DNA of 5,372 nt from positions 1-5,372 of the forward strand of contig JALSHW010000043.1 in the NCBI GenBank assembly GCA_026982035.1, written 5' to 3'. Source of the DNA: Phycisphaerales bacterium (lineage in GTDB: Bacteria > Planctomycetota > Phycisphaerae > Phycisphaerales > UBA1924). The notes beneath the pieces are model-generated. The model searched no databases. It was not told the DNA's origin and saw only the letters and a list, made by a program, of their open reading frames with translations. Numbering within the stretch: position 1 is the first letter of the stretch; every line of letters begins with the position of its first letter. Positions 1 through 5,372 of the stretch are shown piece by piece. A program made the position numbers and the translations under genes.

Positions 1-422
1 AAAAGATCACGCCGATGTCCGTTGGGGTCAAGAATGGCGACCCCGGTGAGGACTTCATGGGTTGAGCCGCTCATCTGGTCGATGATCTGCCGGGCGTGGG
101 CTCGATCTCTGGGTTGCCCGATGATCTGTCCGTCCTGAACACACACCGTGTCGGCGCCCAAAATGACCACCGAAGATTCGGAACCCGAATCCTCAATCAT
201 TCGGCTGCTGGAAATGGCTTTGAGATACGCCAAGGCGACGACCCATTGTTGGGCGGTACTGGCATCGCCTGGATTGAGTTCTCCATCGTCAACCGCCGCC
301 GGATGCACGCGATGCTCGATCCCAGCATCAGCCAGCATCGTTCGACGCCTGGGCGACGAACTTGCCAGCACAATCACTGGAAAATCGCTTTGAATATCTG
401 GATGATCAGGAGCTGCATTCAT
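1..422 (-). CDS. maf: Maf/Ham1-superfamily nucleoside triphosphate pyrophosphatase, C-terminus cut by window edge
   Basis: Maf proteins are cytosolic pyrophosphatases that hydrolyse non-canonical or surplus nucleoside triphosphates (dTTP/UTP or modified bases, depending on subfamily) to monophosphates. I translated the minus strand by hand: 140 complete codons are visible from the ATG at 420-422, against about 190-200 in the whole family. Family motifs appear in order: LASSSPRR at residues 19-26 (nucleotide-binding loop), GADTV at 89-93 with D91 as the likely catalytic aspartate, GQPRDRAHA at 102-110 (matching the family GKPxxxxxA), and SGSTHEVLTGV at 118-128. The last match makes the family assignment firm. 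The specificity subgroup cannot be decided because the C-terminal part is missing. Residues 1-14 are a short extension before the conserved core. No clear Shine-Dalgarno precedes the ATG. The gene starts 50 bp after the panE stop with no terminator between, so co-transcription with panE is likely. Confidence 0.93.
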   Translation of the reverse strand, partial: MNAAPDHPDIQSDFPVIVLASSSPRRRTMLADAGIEHRVHPAAVDDGELNPGDASTAQQWVVALAYLKAISSSRMIEDSGSESSVVILGADTVCVQDGQIIGQPRDRAHARQIIDQMSGSTHEVLTGVAILDPNGHRRDL

Positions 423-472
423 GGTCGTAGACAATGTATACCAAAGCCAACGGCTGAGGTTCACCCGATGGA
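423..472 (-). other. panE-maf intergenic gap
   Basis: These 50 bp separate the panE TAG (473-475) from the maf ATG. I see no hairpin followed by a T-run, so transcription probably continues from panE into maf. A TATACATT stretch lies 11-18 nt before the maf ATG and could serve as a -10 element, but no convincing -35 accompanies it. Confidence 0.4.
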
Positions 473-1453
473 CTACTTTGTGCGTGTTTCTTTATTTTGC
501 TGGTAGACACGCCAGTCAAATGTCTCAATCAAGGCGTCAATGGTCTCGTGGGTCGGAACTGGAACACCAAGGGCTTTGGCTCGATCGACGATCTGTCGAT
601 TGAGTTGACCGACTTCTGAAGGCCGACCTTTTTGAATATCATCGACCATCGATGGAAGATGGTGGGTGGATTTGGATGCCAGTTCCAACGCACGCTCGCG
701 GAAATGTTCACCAAGGTCAATCCCCTCAGCCCGAGCGACGGCCTCCCCTTCATCGAGCATCCGAACAACCAACTCCCGCGATGGAGAATCAAAGACCGAT
801 CCAATATCGGCGTTGACCAACGCGCACACTGGATTGATCGCCGCGTTGATGATCCCCTTTGCCCAGACCGGAACTTCAATGCTTTCAAGGTATTGAGTTC
901 CAAACCCGACTTCGGTAAACTTCTTTGCCAGATACTCACAGTCCGACCGAATCGACGCATCCAAACACCCAATAAAGTGCGGTGGATCGTGCATGATGAT
1001 GTCCACCGTTCCATGATCATCACAAATCACGGCTCCATACCGCAGCACCATCCGCATCACTTTGGTCGTTCCGAGCATGTCCATAATGGCTCGACCGGGG
1101 TCGATGCCGTTCTGGTATGAGATCAACTTGACCTCTGGATGCCCGGCTTGGCGGATCTTCTCGCGGAGTGGAGCGAGCTCTTCACAGACTTCTGGCAACG
1201 AAGTGGTCTTGACTGCGATGAACAGGTATTGCACGCCTCCAATCTCACCAAGCTCGGCGGCATCGCGGACAATCATCGGCCGAGCGACGGCCTCAAGGGC
1301 TCCGGTGCATCGCACGCCATATTCAAATATTTGAGCCGCCCGTACTGGTTCTCGGCACACGATGGCCGTTGGTGCAAATCGTGAGGTGATCGCCGCAAGC
1401 GATGAGCCCATCGCACCGGCACCAATAATTCCAACTCTGGGTTGATCGGTCAT
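473..1453 (-). CDS. panE: 2-dehydropantoate 2-reductase (ketopantoate reductase, ApbA/PanE family)
   Basis: This enzyme reduces 2-dehydropantoate to pantoate with NADPH, a cytosolic step on the way to pantothenate and coenzyme A. The product is 326 aa, slightly above the usual ~300. The N-terminal Rossmann domain opens with GAGAMG at residues 11-16, followed by IAVKTT at 79-84 and SYQNG at 112-116. The C-terminal helical domain has the WAKGIINAAINP segment (197-208) with the expected catalytic lysine K199 and N203/N207. It also has SMVDDIQKGRPSEV (268-281), whose S268, D272, G276-R277 and E280 match the family signature; E280 corresponds to the catalytic glutamate. The frame stays open upstream to about 1579, but that extension would read through the neighbouring gene's terminator, and the conserved core begins right after the ATG at 1451-1453, so I chose that start. 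Some family members act on other 2-keto acids, so pantoate is the default rather than a proven substrate. Probable first gene of a panE-maf unit. Confidence 0.88.
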   Translation of the reverse strand: MTDQPRVGIIGAGAMGSSLAAITSRFAPTAIVCREPVRAAQIFEYGVRCTGALEAVARPMIVRDAAELGEIGGVQYLFIAVKTTSLPEVCEELAPLREKIRQAGHPEVKLISYQNGIDPGRAIMDMLGTTKVMRMVLRYGAVICDDHGTVDIIMHDPPHFIGCLDASIRSDCEYLAKKFTEVGFGTQYLESIEVPVWAKGIINAAINPVCALVNADIGSVFDSPSRELVVRMLDEGEAVARAEGIDLGEHFRERALELASKSTHHLPSMVDDIQKGRPSEVGQLNRQIVDRAKALGVPVPTHETIDALIETFDWRVYQQNKETRTK

Positions 1454-1458
1454 GACCG

Positions 1459-1485
1459 ATTGTATTCGGACAAACTCATATTCAA
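1459..1485 (-). promoter_or_regulatory. Candidate sigma70-type promoter of panE, close to its start codon
   Basis: On the minus strand TTGAAT (plus coordinates 1480-1485, 4/6 match to TTGACA) is followed after 15 nt by TACAAT (1459-1464, 5/6 match to TATAAT). The -10 box ends 5 nt before the panE ATG, so the transcript would have almost no leader. The 15-nt spacer is short. The location, just after the upstream gene's terminator, is where a promoter is needed. This is an inference from sequence similarity only. Confidence 0.35.
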
Positions 1486-1491
1486 TTGAAT
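1480..1491. repeat. 12-bp perfect palindrome overlapping the putative panE -35 box
   Basis: ATTCAATTGAAT reads identically on both strands and covers the candidate -35 hexamer of panE. It is a possible operator half-site pair. A perfect 12-bp palindrome is expected about once in a window of this size by chance, so position is the only argument for it. Confidence 0.3.
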
Positions 1492-1520
1492 TGTCATCAA
1501 ATCTGAGCACCAAAATCATA

Positions 1521-1550
1521 CAAAAAAACACCCCGCCGAAGCGGGGTGTT
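1521..1550 (-). terminator. Rho-independent terminator of the DUF11 lipoprotein gene
   Basis: On the minus strand a perfect 10-bp stem (AACACCCCGC paired with GCGGGGTGTT; plus coordinates 1541-1550 and 1527-1536) is closed by a TTCG loop, giving the extra-stable C(UUCG)G tetraloop. It is followed directly by a T-run (1522-1526 beyond the stem). It lies about 70 nt after the lipoprotein stop codon and in the correct orientation. In the opposite direction there is no T-run, so it should act one way only and insulate panE from upstream transcription. Confidence 0.92.
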
Positions 1551-1570
1551 GGGGGGTGTTGGGGGGTGTT
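1541..1570. repeat. Three tandem 10-bp units at the terminator's 5' arm
   Basis: On the plus strand GCGGGGTGTT is followed by two identical copies of GGGGGGTGTT. The first unit is the 5' arm of the terminator as read on the minus strand; the other two are near copies differing by one base, placed just upstream in the direction of transcription. Replication slippage is the simplest origin. The G-runs (4, 6 and 6) are on the plus strand. Confidence 0.85.
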
Positions 1571-1622
1571 GATGGTCATGCGACCAAGTTGAATGAACCA
1601 ATCAATCGAAGAAGCTTGTGGC

Positions 1623-3242
1623 TTATTCGTAGAGGTTGGTGGCTTCGGTTTCGATGACCGGGCTGGTCAGGTTGTCCGAAGTCATTTCCAAGCGGAAGCG
1701 AACATCGCCAGCATTGTCAGCACGGACGGTGATACGCCATGAGGCCTGGCCACCAACTTCGAGGGTACCAACTGGGCTAAAGGTGATGGTCTGTCCAGCG
1801 ATGCTGCCAGCGGTGGTGCCGGTCGAACCAACATATGCCTGTTCAGCAGGGAGGGTTGCGACGATGCGGACATTGGTGTCTTCTGCCGACCCCTGGTTGG
1901 TGACGGTGATGACATAGGTGGTCTGGCCGCCGACTTCGACTGGGTCAGTGATGTCGACCACTTCGAGGAGGACCGCTGGAATACCCTTGACGCCTGAGGT
2001 GCAGGAATCGGAGACCGATTCAGCACAGTTGGCGTTGGCGGTTGCCGAGGATGTGTAGTTGCCAGCATCGGATGCCTTGACGGTGATTGAGAAATCACGA
2101 TCAGCACCTGGAGCGAGTGTACCAAAGTCCCAGACCACATGGCTGCCCGAAACGCGTCCGCCCTCTGAAGCACGAACAAGCGATGAACCAGCAGGAATGG
2201 TTGCCGAAGCGGTTGTGGTCGCTGCGTCGCCGTTGCCGGTGTTCTCGATGGTGTAGTTGAAGGTCATGTTGCGGCCGAGGAACTGGGTCTCAGAGCATTC
2301 CGATGAGATGGCAAGCTCAGGAGCGACAACGACGGTGGTTGTTGCGTCTGCACTTGCTTCGAGTCCGTTGTCAGCCGATGCCGATGCGGCACTCTTGAAG
2401 GTGCCCGTCGAGGAAGCCATTGCCTTGACTTCGTAGGTTTTGGATTCACCCGATGCGAGTGTCCCGACTGGGATACTCACATTGCGGCTGCCGTTGGCCA
2501 TGGCGATGCCGTTTGGCAAAGTGTCGCTGATGGTGACGCCATCGGCTGATCCGGTGCCGGTGTTGGTGACCACATAGCGGATCACGATCTCATCACACTT
2601 GAGGGTGCGTTGAGTCGCGGTCTTGGTCAACGCGAGTGCTGGCTCAACAACATTGAGCGAAGCACAGAGGTAGTTGTTGTACGAAACAGTGATGCAGTCC
2701 GAGGCCTGTCCAACCTTGTCAGCAGAACCGGTCAAACGGATGATCTTGGTTTCCTTGGGAGCGAAATCACCAAGTGTCCAGATCATATTGCCATCGCTCG
2801 AAGCCGAGGATGGCTGGGAATCGCTGATGTTCAAGTTGCTCGAGGAATCGAGAGTCACCAGAACATTTTGCAATGGATTGTTGGTCAGGTTGCTGACATG
2901 GTATGTGAAGTCAAAGTCTGCGCCGCGGACGACTTCACCTGGCATGACTTGGTGAAGCAAGATCGCACTGGTGCGGGCTTCGCCAGTTGGGAACGCCATG
3001 CGTGCCATGGTTTCACCATCGGCCAGTGATGGGGAGTAGTGGCCCCATGAGGTGGTCCGGGTGGTCCGAGGTGCTGCCGGAGCAGAATCATCATGACCAG
3101 CCCCACCAAGGTGAAGACTTCCATGGTTTTCACTCTGACGCTCAGTCCGGGTTGTTGTTGAGTTACACCCAATCAATGATGCCGCCAGGCCGATGCCTGC
3201 AGCGATCATGATTGATGCTTTGATACTTGTGCGATTTTTCAT
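1623..3242 (-). CDS. DUF11-repeat lipoprotein, probably surface or outer-membrane anchored
   Basis: The product is 539 aa. Residues 1-26 form a lipoprotein signal peptide: basic start MKNRTSIK, hydrophobic core, and lipobox LIGC with C26 as the lipidated residue. Asn27 rather than Asp follows, which by the E. coli sorting rule would allow transfer to the outer membrane. Residues 27-92 are a Thr/Ser/His/Pro-rich linker. Four Ig-like repeats follow, about 95-201, 202-308, 309-422 and 423-539. They show typical DUF11 wording such as VTNTGTGSADGVTISDTLP (225-243), WDFGTLAPG (371-379) and VTNQGSAEDTNV (447-458). The mature part has six other cysteines (183, 193, 216, 316, 406, 414), an even number that permits disulfides; Chlamydia OmcB is a known cysteine-rich DUF11 relative. 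The ATG at 3240-3242 is chosen because the signal peptide must be N-terminal and GGAG/GAGG elements lie just upstream. The frame stays open to about 3431, but only from a TTG. The role is presumably structural or adhesive; no enzymatic motif is seen. A strong terminator follows the gene. Confidence 0.85.
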   Translation of the reverse strand: MKNRTSIKASIMIAAGIGLAASLIGCNSTTTRTERQSENHGSLHLGGAGHDDSAPAAPRTTRTTSWGHYSPSLADGETMARMAFPTGEARTSAILLHQVMPGEVVRGADFDFTYHVSNLTNNPLQNVLVTLDSSSNLNISDSQPSSASSDGNMIWTLGDFAPKETKIIRLTGSADKVGQASDCITVSYNNYLCASLNVVEPALALTKTATQRTLKCDEIVIRYVVTNTGTGSADGVTISDTLPNGIAMANGSRNVSIPVGTLASGESKTYEVKAMASSTGTFKSAASASADNGLEASADATTTVVVAPELAISSECSETQFLGRNMTFNYTIENTGNGDAATTTASATIPAGSSLVRASEGGRVSGSHVVWDFGTLAPGADRDFSITVKASDAGNYTSSATANANCAESVSDSCTSGVKGIPAVLLEVVDITDPVEVGGQTTYVITVTNQGSAEDTNVRIVATLPAEQAYVGSTGTTAGSIAGQTITFSPVGTLEVGGQASWRITVRADNAGDVRFRLEMTSDNLTSPVIETEATNLYE

Positions 3243-3418
3243 TTTCCTCGTGCTCCATAAGAGAATTTGGGACTGATTTGTCCAACTGCGGAACGCCCTC
3301 CGCCAGGGTGCGAGACTTATCTTCGCACGATCGTAGGCCCCATACAGGTAGTTTCCCCAGTTTCTTGGGTCTTCAATTTTGAAATCCATTGATCTGACCA
3401 TTTGATCAAGATCGCCAT
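3243..3418 (-). promoter_or_regulatory. 176-bp leader of the lipoprotein gene with several hairpins and an RBS
   Basis: The gap between the lpxK stop and the lipoprotein ATG holds four short inverted repeats (plus coordinates): 3356-3369 (CCCA/TGGG), 3308-3328 (GTGCGA/TCGCAC, 9-nt loop), 3288-3303 (GCGGA/TCCGC, 6-nt loop) and 3267-3285 (TTGGGAC/GTCCAA with one bulge). On the minus strand a GGAG and a GAGG sit 10 and 4 nt before the ATG, as ribosome binding signals. TTGGAC, 17 nt, then TCTTAT is a weak promoter match near the start. None of the hairpins has a proper T-run, so I see no terminator after lpxK. It could be an mRNA leader of an operon or contain its own promoter. Confidence 0.45.
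3386..3407 (-). repeat. Short imperfect direct repeat after lpxK
   Basis: On the minus strand GATCAAATGG is followed after 3 nt by GATCAATGG, a 10-nt unit and a copy missing one A, starting just after the lpxK stop. It is noted as a possible protein-binding site or simple duplication. It is short enough to arise by chance. Confidence 0.3.
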
Positions 3419-4462
3419 TTAGGGCGTACAAGCGGCCTTGAGCAACGCTTCTCCGCTCCGAAACCGAAGCCCCAGTGAAGCAACCAAGACCGGCATCCCA
3501 TGCTCCGAATTGCCCCCGAAATCAAAGGATTTCAATTTCGTCCAATCCTTTCCAGTGGCCAATATAGCCGTGGCACCGGCGAGTTGCGCCTCCCGTACAA
3601 ACCCCTCGACAAACGCCTCTGGGAACCCGTCATGATCTGGACGATCACATCGAAGCACAATCTGCGCCCCGGCTTCCTTGGCCATCAGACAAAAGGCCTC
3701 GGGATGACCAATGCCCGTCAACACCGCGACCGAACGATCTTGGAGATACTCAACCGGATGCACATCCACCAGCTCAGAGCCAGGCAAATGCTCGACGATC
3801 CGTTCCCAGCAATGTTCAAGAACCACAATACCCGCTTGCTCTGAGATTCGTTGCTGGACCCATCGACGGAGTTTGCCCAACGCCTCTTGCTCGATCATCT
3901 CCGCATGTGAAATCACCACCACATCGGCCCGCAACAACGATTCAACTGGTTCTCGCAAAAATCCCAAAGGCAACAACGCATCCTCATACGGAGGCCTGGA
4001 CGCATCAATCAGCACAATGTCCACATCCCGTGCCATCTTCCGATGCTGAAAACCATCATCGAGCACCACACAATCAACCTTGCCCCCCTCATCGCTCTCA
4101 AACAACGCCCGCAATCCTGCGATCCGATTGGGCTGGGCAACAATCTGAACGCCAGGCAGTGCGTCCATATGTTCGCGTTGTTCATCGCCGATCTGCCCGG
4201 GCTCGGCCTTGTAGCCACGCATCGCAATGGCTGGATGATGCCCCTGCTCAAAAAGCGTACGGACCACATGCTGCACCAAAGGCGTCTTGCCCGTCCCACC
4301 CGTCGAAAGATTTCCGATAGAAATCACTCGACGATCCAGACGGGTGACACCAACGCCCTTGTCGTATTGACGATTCCGGTGGTTGATCCCGATCGAGTAT
4401 ATTTTTGAAAGTGCAAACGCCAAGAACACAGGCAGCCGGGTCGGGCGGTGTTCTGGGATCAT
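3419..4462 (-). CDS. lpxK: Tetraacyldisaccharide 4'-kinase (lipid A kinase)
   Basis: LpxK phosphorylates the 4'-position of tetraacyldisaccharide 1-phosphate to form lipid IVA, the sixth step of the Raetz lipid A pathway, at the cytoplasmic face of the inner membrane. The product is 347 aa, normal for the family. The N-terminal segment LPVFLAFALSKIYSIG (10-25) is the usual membrane-associating helix. SIGNLSTGGTGKTP (48-61) contains the Walker A loop with K59 and T60. It is followed by AMRGY (80-84), GDE (92-94), DDGFQH (135-140), LPLGFLREP (164-172), a GIGHPEAF segment and TGKDWTKL near the C-terminus, all in family order. The ATG at 4460-4462 overlaps the TGA of the upstream membrane-protein gene (ATGA), and GGAG lies 8 nt before it, so translational coupling is likely. 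Its presence implies an organism that makes lipid A and thus has an outer membrane. Confidence 0.96.
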   Translation of the reverse strand: MIPEHRPTRLPVFLAFALSKIYSIGINHRNRQYDKGVGVTRLDRRVISIGNLSTGGTGKTPLVQHVVRTLFEQGHHPAIAMRGYKAEPGQIGDEQREHMDALPGVQIVAQPNRIAGLRALFESDEGGKVDCVVLDDGFQHRKMARDVDIVLIDASRPPYEDALLPLGFLREPVESLLRADVVVISHAEMIEQEALGKLRRWVQQRISEQAGIVVLEHCWERIVEHLPGSELVDVHPVEYLQDRSVAVLTGIGHPEAFCLMAKEAGAQIVLRCDRPDHDGFPEAFVEGFVREAQLAGATAILATGKDWTKLKSFDFGGNSEHGMPVLVASLGLRFRSGEALLKAACTP

Positions 4463-4887
4463 CCGTCATGCTCCGGCTGGGTGAGAAGGGCGTGGAGTTT
4501 TTGATGCAACTCCCTACTCTGAACTCTAGCAAGCCGGATTGAGTTGAGAGCATCAACGCACGCCATCAGGACAATCCCACCGAGCAGCCCGACGATGCAG
4601 GTCCATGCCATCAGAAAATTGTCTTGATTGGTCGGCGATACGATCCCGAAGCCATAGGCGAGCAGTGGAATGGTGAACATCATGACCCACCCGGTCATCA
4701 TGCGGATCTGTCTGCGGGATTCGGGCATTTTTCCGATCGCGTGTTCGCGCAGGACGATCATGTGGGCCGCGACCACCAGCAGCGCGACCATCGCCAACGG
4801 CAAGACAAACCAAGATGGAGCCAGTGGCCCGTATTCCATGCCGAAATCATACAACGATTTCCACAAGTCTGCCCCTAAAAACCCCAT
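4459..4887 (-). CDS. Small three-helix membrane protein coupled to lpxK, function unknown
   Basis: I do not recognise this protein. From the ATG at 4885-4887 it is 142 aa with three hydrophobic segments at about residues 25-46, 63-83 and 91-111. A basic loop lies between the first two (REHAIGKMPESRRQIR, 47-62) and a charged, probably helical tail follows (112-142). By the positive-inside rule the 47-62 loop would be cytoplasmic, leaving the C-terminal tail outside, although the tail is also basic, so topology is uncertain. The frame extends to a TTG at 4897-4899, and another in-frame ATG lies at 4837-4839; neither the TTG nor the first ATG has a strong ribosome binding site, so the start is tentative. 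The 4-bp overlap with lpxK suggests a shared operon and perhaps an envelope-related role, but that is inference from position. It is likely a real gene because of the coupling and the coherent membrane-protein composition. Confidence 0.75.
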   Translation of the reverse strand: MGFLGADLWKSLYDFGMEYGPLAPSWFVLPLAMVALLVVAAHMIVLREHAIGKMPESRRQIRMMTGWVMMFTIPLLAYGFGIVSPTNQDNFLMAWTCIVGLLGGIVLMACVDALNSIRLARVQSRELHQKLHALLTQPEHDG

Positions 4888-4917
4888 TTGCAGACCCAAG
4901 ACCTACACTCTCGGACC
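4888..4917. promoter_or_regulatory. Compact divergent intergenic region before serS
   Basis: Only 30 bp separate the divergent start codons of the membrane-protein gene and serS, so the promoters must overlap each other or the coding ends. For serS, TACACT at 4904-4909 is a 4/6 match to a -10 box and ends 8 nt before the ATG. No good -35 sits at the right distance. No Shine-Dalgarno precedes the serS ATG. Confidence 0.3.
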
Positions 4918-5372
4918 ATGATTGACCTCAAAGCACTCCGTGAGAACCCCCAACGCTTCAAAGATGGCTGCGCCAAGAAAAATTATGCCGTCGATATTGA
5001 CCAGCTCCTGGCCCTCGATGAGCAACGCCGGTCCTATTTAGCCCAGCAAGAAGCCCTTCGGGCCGAGCAAAAGAAGCTCTCAAAGGACACAGGCCCAAAG
5101 ATCGGTCAGCTCATGGGCAAGCTCAAATCAGCAGCCGACGGCGAAAAAGAAGCCATCGAAGCCGAGATCGCCCAGATCAAATCCGCTCCCGCCAAACTCA
5201 AAGATCAGATCAACGCCTTTGAAGATCAAATCACCGCCATCGAGCCCGGCTTCAACGAACTCTTGATGTCCATCCCGCTCCCGCCAGACGACGATGTCCC
5301 CGTCGGCAAAACCGGCGACGACAACATCGAAATTTCCAAGTGGGCACCCGACAACTGGGACTACGACAAATC
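4918..5372 (+). CDS. serS: Seryl-tRNA synthetase, N-terminal part, cut by window edge
   Basis: SerS charges tRNA-Ser with serine in the cytosol. The 151 visible codons cover the tRNA-binding N-terminal domain. MIDLKALRENPQRFKDG (1-17) is the classic SerS opening. A long charged two-helix coiled coil follows (about 28-115, rich in Lys, Glu and Gln) and contacts the long variable arm of tRNA-Ser. Then comes the family hinge SIPLPPDDDVPVGKTGDDN (118-136), leading to the start of the catalytic domain. VPVGK sits at 127-131, roughly ten residues later than I recall for E. coli SerS, suggesting a slightly longer arm. The class II catalytic motifs lie beyond the window, so activity cannot be checked. 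The ATG at 4918-4920 is fixed by the conserved N-terminus. The gene is divergent from the membrane-protein/lpxK unit. Confidence 0.96.
   Translation, partial: MIDLKALRENPQRFKDGCAKKNYAVDIDQLLALDEQRRSYLAQQEALRAEQKKLSKDTGPKIGQLMGKLKSAADGEKEAIEAEIAQIKSAPAKLKDQINAFEDQITAIEPGFNELLMSIPLPPDDDVPVGKTGDDNIEISKWAPDNWDYDK

Noticed and set aside
1454..1579. 42-residue N-terminal extension of the ketopantoate reductase frame
   Set aside because: It would translate the neighbouring gene's terminator and tandem repeats. The Rossmann motif GAGAMG sits at residue 11 from the downstream ATG, as is normal for the family, so the extension is very unlikely to be coding.
1636..3211. Plus-strand and alternative minus-strand frames over the DUF11 gene
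   Set aside because: Their residue composition is biased and repeat-derived, with no recognisable family; the DUF11 reading fits throughout.
3386..3407. Possible terminator after lpxK
   Set aside because: The TTGATCAA and related repeats are not followed by a T-run and form no strong GC-rich stem.
3500..4408. Several plus-strand open frames opposite lpxK
   Set aside because: They are compositional shadows of lpxK. Their predicted proteins show no domain or motif, and lpxK itself is unambiguous.
1..5372. CRISPR array, insertion sequence, tRNA, toxin-antitoxin or defence module
   Set aside because: No spaced identical repeats, terminal inverted repeats, transposase, cloverleaf or known defence domain was seen. 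All coding space is explained by housekeeping or envelope genes.

Overview
The window reads as an ordinary chromosomal stretch from a diderm (Gram-negative type) bacterium with moderate GC content. A lipid A kinase gene (lpxK), a lipoprotein with a canonical lipobox and DUF11-type surface repeats, and a serS gene with an unusually long arm fit a Planctomycetota-type genome, perhaps Phycisphaerae. That lineage call is an inference from gene content and general resemblance; no database search was possible.

Layout: five genes lie on the minus strand and one on the plus strand. Reading the minus strand from the right: a small three-helix membrane protein (4459-4887) overlaps lpxK (3419-4462) by 4 bp, so the two are probably translationally coupled. 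After a 176-bp gap rich in short inverted repeats comes a DUF11-repeat lipoprotein (1623-3242). It ends at a textbook rho-independent terminator (1521-1550) with a tandemly repeated flank. A new transcription unit then starts with a ketopantoate reductase (panE, 473-1453), followed 50 bp later by a Maf-family nucleotide pyrophosphatase cut off by the left window edge (1-422). On the plus strand, serS (seryl-tRNA synthetase) begins at 4918, divergent from the membrane-protein gene, and runs off the right edge.

How the genes relate: the membrane protein, LpxK and the DUF11 lipoprotein can all be read as cell-envelope functions (lipid A phosphorylation, a membrane helper of unknown role, a lipid-anchored repeat protein). 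PanE (pantothenate/CoA synthesis) and Maf (nucleotide-pool sanitation) form a housekeeping pair. SerS is translation.

I found no mobile element, CRISPR array, tRNA, rRNA or defence system, and nothing that clearly amounts to an undescribed system. The points most worth a second look are the hairpin-dense leader of the lipoprotein gene, the triplicated 5' arm at its terminator, the very short promoter-to-start spacing at panE, maf and serS, and the unrecognised lpxK-coupled membrane protein.
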